Under the pieces are notes generated by a model. That model did not search any database, had not been told where the DNA came from, and saw only the letters and a list, made by a program, of their open reading frames with translations. A program made the position numbers and the translations under genes. A stretch of DNA of 64,000 bases from Megalonaias nervosa (Eukaryota; Mollusca; Bivalvia; Unionida; Unionidae): the NCBI GenBank assembly GCA_016617855.1, contig JAECUM010096223.1, forward strand, positions 124,001-188,000, in the 5' to 3' direction. Below are positions 60,165 to 64,000 of this stretch, one piece after another (position 1 is the stretch's first letter; the number at the start of each line of letters is the position of its first letter).

Positions 60165-60290
60165 GATCCATTGTGGCAGTGTTTTCTGAAAGGACCACCA
60201 AAGGTTAAGGCAGAGACCGGTATAGATGGTGCCAAACTCCATTGTTGTCAAGAAGCCTCATCCAAGCGATGCAGAAATCTCTGTGTTGAG
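60165..60290 (+). CDS. RECK: RECK internal exon: end of CK4, start of CK5
   Basis: 126-bp exon (42 codons, phase 0 at both ends) between acceptor TTTTGCAG (to 60164) and donor GTATAA (from 60291), a weaker donor than the others. The peptide begins DPLWQCFLKGPP, identical to vertebrate RECK over DPLWQCFL. This gives the sixth cysteine of CK4 and the tryptophan reported, from memory, to matter for Wnt7 signalling. It continues through a short linker to GIDGAKLHCC and then QEASSKRCRNLC (CC-x7-C-x3-C), which opens CK5 and corresponds to vertebrate GLDGAKLHCC...TCRELC. The linker between CK4 and CK5 is about nine residues shorter than in vertebrates. This exon clinches the RECK assignment. Confidence 0.97.
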
Positions 60291-63200
60291 GTATAAATCT
60301 TGAGCATAACTCATTCATTTATTGATAAATTCATTTAGGTTTTTGATTTATATAGAGACAGGACCTTGATTCATCAGCCTGAAGGTACAATTTACACATA
60401 AGTAGTGCTTAGAAACCCAGAAGTCAATTAAAGGCCAAGAACTTGTCACTAAAAAGTCCTGTAAAGTACCCATTAGAGTTTGCTCAGATTTAAGCAGAGG
60501 TCTTATCTCCTCCATCAGTTCACCTAGGAGTAGGGGGAAGCAGCAGTGTTAGAATTGTTTTGATATTTCTTCATGACAATCACCACATTCTCTTTGACTT
60601 TAAATTTTTTTTACCTGTTAATGATTTTCGGTGAGAGTGATGCATGCTATATGGATATTGAGGTAGATTAGTGTCATTGTGGTGGGGCTTAGAGTTAGAG
60701 AAGCTGTCATCTGTTTTCACATGAACTAATCACCTTCATATGTATGCATCACAACCAAATCACAACCAAATCTATTTTGAAAAGAAATTTAAATGATCAC
60801 TTTAAGTTGAAATCATGGTTTTATTCATGTTAATAGCCTGTGTTTGTTGCTAGTGTAGTTACATGTATTTGTTTTTGTACAGTTTGTAAGTTTGTATATT
60901 TACAAATGCCCAAATATACTGAAGCAGCTGAGAAATCATAAATTTCCATGAGATTATATTAGCTGGAATCTCATTTATTTGTTGACCAATGTTAGTAAAA
61001 ATATGTGAAAAGACCGAATCAGAATACATGTATGTAGATTTTATTCAGTTTGAAACTTACGAAAAATACAGACATTGCAGCTGAAATAATAGCTTTACTG
61101 TAATCTATGATTTGAATCCCATTTGCCTGTTTTAGCTCTTCTGGTCCATTGTCCATCATCTTTTGTCTGTCTGTTCATTAACACAAGTCTGTTCTAGCTA
61201 CTCCACCTGAACTGCTTGGAGGATTACCATGAAACCTTACACACACATTCATCCCAAGGTCTATCTGGTTAAAATAAAAATGACGCCACTAGGACGTCCA
61301 GCCTTGAAAATCTTGTTATAATTTATTCTCTTAGTTGGATGGTCATATCAATATGTGATTTTAACCAAAAGTGTTTTTGTGATGTCTGGTTGGTCCTGAA
61401 TGAAGATGGTGACAATTTGACATTGGTATCATTACTGCAAAATGGAAGGTCATATTGATGTGAGGTTCCACCAGAAAGACTTCTTGTGATGTCTAATTGG
61501 TCTTAAATAAAAATGGTGCTGATCTGACAGCCTGTATGGACAACATGGCAGCCATCTAGAAATTCTTGTTATTGCTTGTCGTCTAATGAATGGGTGGTCG
61601 TATTGACAAAGTGGTTTTCACCATCATGAAAATCTTATTGCTACTCCTTCTGAAGGAATGCTCATAGCAAAATGGGGTTTTCAGACGTCTGTTTGGTCCC
61701 GCAATGAAAATGGTTCTGATCTTAATTGAGATATGCCCACAATGGCAATCATCTTGAAAATATTGTCACTTGAGAATATCGTGAGATGGTTTTAATATTT
61801 AGCATTTGAAAAGAAGAATTTATCTTATCTTGGGTTCTGAAAAATTCATTTCGATCAGGACAGCATTAATTCTGTGCTGGGATTCTTGTTATAGGATCGT
61901 GACAGCTAGCATTATGTAGATTTTTTTTAGACAGATTTGAGAACATAACAAATTACATTACTTAAAACTCTAATTATGATTACATGTGATACTTGATCTT
62001 GCAAAACAAGAATGCTGATTTTATTGTGGATAAAAATGATGTATAAACTTGTATAATATAAATACCACTGGAGGTAAGTTGGGTATTTATGATATTTTTG
62101 GCTGCCATGAAAATAATTGGTGTGATGTACTGAAATGTATTCAGCTGTATTATTTTACTCAGAATAAATTCCTTCGCATGCTTTGATAGGAACACTCCTT
62201 TAATTATTTCTACAAAGTTATCAGACTTAATCATTTAAAGGTGTTAAAAATCAATAAAATTTATGTAAAATAAAAGCAAAAATTTACATAGATTGAAATT
62301 TTATTTACTCTAAACATTTTAAGAAGGCACATGTTTTTAGTTTGGAGGGATTTTACTCAGAATAGTTTATGCTTTTTTAATAAAGTACTTTTTGTGTTTA
62401 GTTCCACCCTGTGAGGCAGAAGAACTTATAATGTGGATTTGATGAAGAAACTGTATTTCCTCAAAAAAATCATGGACTTTTTGAGTGGATGCAGATTTTT
62501 TTTACAAATATTTACTGTATGTTTTAAGTATTTTATCTTTGTGCACATCATGTTTACAGTTAATGGAAGGGTTTATCTTTATAAAGTTCTTGTGCATTTC
62601 CTTTTTTCTCATCTATTTCTTACATTATTTGAACTTTTCCTATAATTGGCACTGTATAGACACTGAAATACTACTAGATATGTGCATCAGGTATTGGACA
62701 TTGGAATGCCAGGCAAAGTCATATAAAGGGTCATAACTCAAAATCTAATACGGGGCATAAATGGTTAGTCAGAGTGGTTACCTCCCTTGAATAGTTGGGC
62801 GCCTTCTCTGTAGCACTTAAGCAATACAGAATCATTTCAGTAGAAAATATTCATCAAAGGTAATTGCTGAAAATATTTTTCTCAAAATATTTGAAGAACT
62901 TTGTTAAGAGATAACGACTAGAAAAGAACTGAAACATTTTAAATTAAGATTACATGTAGTTAGAGGAATATTTGGTACTTGAGTTGATGATCCTAGAAAT
63001 AGGATAATCAGTATCTCACAAGTTATGTTCTGCTCTTTGATAATTTTTAATGCAGTGTTACTTGATTCTTTTAGTATTCCCAATACTTTGTCTATAGCAG
63101 ATGGACAGAAGAATGCCAAGTACTCTTTAGCCCCATCCTCTATTTGATCATACCAAGTAATCTTGTATAAACACAACTGGTAATTAACTAAATTATTCAT

Positions 63201-63995
63201 CATCTATTTCAATCATGAAACAGGAATTATTTGCAGTGAAAATATAAATATTGCTGATAATATTCATTGATAATATCCACCTTAATAAAAGGCAAAGATT
63301 TAACAGAGAAGTGATAGGACAATGCCATGTGTGAAAATCTCTGTTGTAATGCTAGCAGCGCAGACATAGAGTTGTTGTTACTGCCTGAGTGAGGGCTTAG
63401 AGGTCACATGGGTATTGTAGAGGGAAGTGGTTTGGAAATTGTGTATGATGAATGTAAATCCAGATAAACATTGCAAGATTAAAGGTGTATGTAATAAAAA
63501 AATCTGGTCTTCATAATCAAAGCAAACTTTGTTTTGTACTTACTAACACTTGTATGAGCAAGCATGGGGATCTTTTCTCATTTGCACAAGTCTTAAGGAA
63601 TACCCTGCCCTCTGCCGACAGGTAATAATAAACTTTATTTCCTGTTTCCTGAATAGGGCAAGGAGACTATTTAACAAAGGGATTGTGAAGTAGAATGTAA
63701 CAAAGTATTTAAAATGCATTGATACCTTGTAGAGTTTCAATTTTGATAAGTATGTAATTAACTCTTTAGTCTATTCTAGGACTGATTTGTAGGGGGCTTG
63801 TCTTTTAAGGAGATGAGAGAAGCTTCAGTTGTAATCCCCTCCCCCTCTCGTTTCCAGTTAATATAGTACTGTTTTCACTGAATGACATAAAAATATATCC
63901 AGTTTTAGCTGAATTAACCACTTTTTTGAAAATTTGAAGCCTCAGATAGAAAAATTATGGATCTGTTACAAATTTTTACTTGCTTTTCATTACAG
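60291..63995 (+). other. RECK: RECK intron, 3,705 bp
   Basis: Phase-0 intron with donor GTATAA and acceptor TGCTTTTCATTACAG (AG at 63994-63995). It holds a family 1 tandem-core element at 61130-61890. 60300-61120 and 61890-63990 show nothing recognised apart from AT-rich sequence. The frames at 62433-62736 and 62904-63203 are not convincing genes. Confidence 0.85.
61130..61890 (+). repeat. Tandem-core element, family 1 (head, ~4 cores, tail)
   Basis: Head TTTTAGCTCTTCTGGTCC, then TGTCTGTCTGTTCATTAACA and CTTGGAGGATTACCATGAAAC. Cores with CTTGAAAATCTTGTTATAAT, GTTGGTCCTGAATGAAGATG and GTGGTTTTCACC. Tail GAGATGGTTTTAATATTTAG then ATCTTATCTTGGGTTCTG. This copy shows the full head-core-tail plan in only 760 bp. 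Confidence 0.75.
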
Positions 63996-64000
63996 AACTA
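63996..64000 (+). CDS. RECK: RECK next exon, first 5 bases (CK5 continues)
   Basis: The window ends AACTA directly after a good acceptor (polypyrimidine tract, ATTACAG). The preceding exon ends in phase 0 with ...RNLCVE, so the new exon would read N-Y(or stop). Vertebrate RECK continues ELC-TK-LYS here: VE-NY keeps the tyrosine in register. Only five bases are visible, so this rests on the splice site and the register. Confidence 0.6.

Overview
This is a eukaryotic, AT-rich, intron-dominated window. It holds an internal 5' to middle part of one host gene on the + strand. Four complete coding exons (3396-3477, 12558-12752, 29540-29670, 60165-60290) and the first 5 bases of a fifth (63996-64000) join in a consistent reading frame. 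They encode the cysteine-knot (CK) repeats of RECK, the GPI-anchored metalloprotease inhibitor and Wnt7/GPR124 co-receptor component. The match rests on repeated CC-x7-C-x3-C motifs and on two stretches nearly identical to vertebrate RECK (DPLWQCF and G-(I/L)-DGAKLHCC). The window begins in the intron before the end of CK2 and stops inside CK5, so the start codon, signal peptide, CK1, Kazal domains and GPI signal all lie outside.

The organism is most likely a mollusc, or at least a spiralian invertebrate. The introns are 3.7 to 30.5 kb, CpG-poor and full of repeat types typical of mollusc genomes: elements built from decayed tandem cores of about 115-200 bp (architecture like the oyster 'pearl' elements), tRNA-derived SINEs with CA tails, LINEs with RNase H, a DIRS-type remnant and many MITEs. 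This assignment is inference; no species is claimed.

Layout: 1-3395 is intron with a 72-bp tandem duplication. 3396-3477 is the exon with the end of CK2. 3478-12557 is an intron with tandem-core arrays, two foldback MITEs, a minus-strand SINE and a LINE RNase H scrap. 12558-12752 is the CK3 exon. 12753-29539 is an intron with tandem-core arrays, three CA-tailed SINEs, a solo LTR (17452-17928), a minus-strand LINE (about 19.3-21.85 kb), and a plus-strand LINE split by a 1.8-kb DNA element (25114-26900) and ending in a long GT tract. 29540-29670 is the CK4 exon. 29671-60164 is a 30.5-kb intron with a DIRS relic, short hAT-like elements, a duplicated 650-bp segment, minisatellites interrupted by a SINE and a MITE, and a 2.1-kb hAT-like element carrying a nested long-inverted-repeat element. 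60165-60290 is the exon with the end of CK4 and start of CK5. 60291-63995 is the last intron.

I found no second host gene, no functional tRNA or rRNA and no CRISPR. Nearly all open frames apart from the exons are chance frames in repeats or microsatellites. The best candidates for something not yet described are the families of tandem-core elements and the two element groups whose ends, target duplications and internal structure can be read here.
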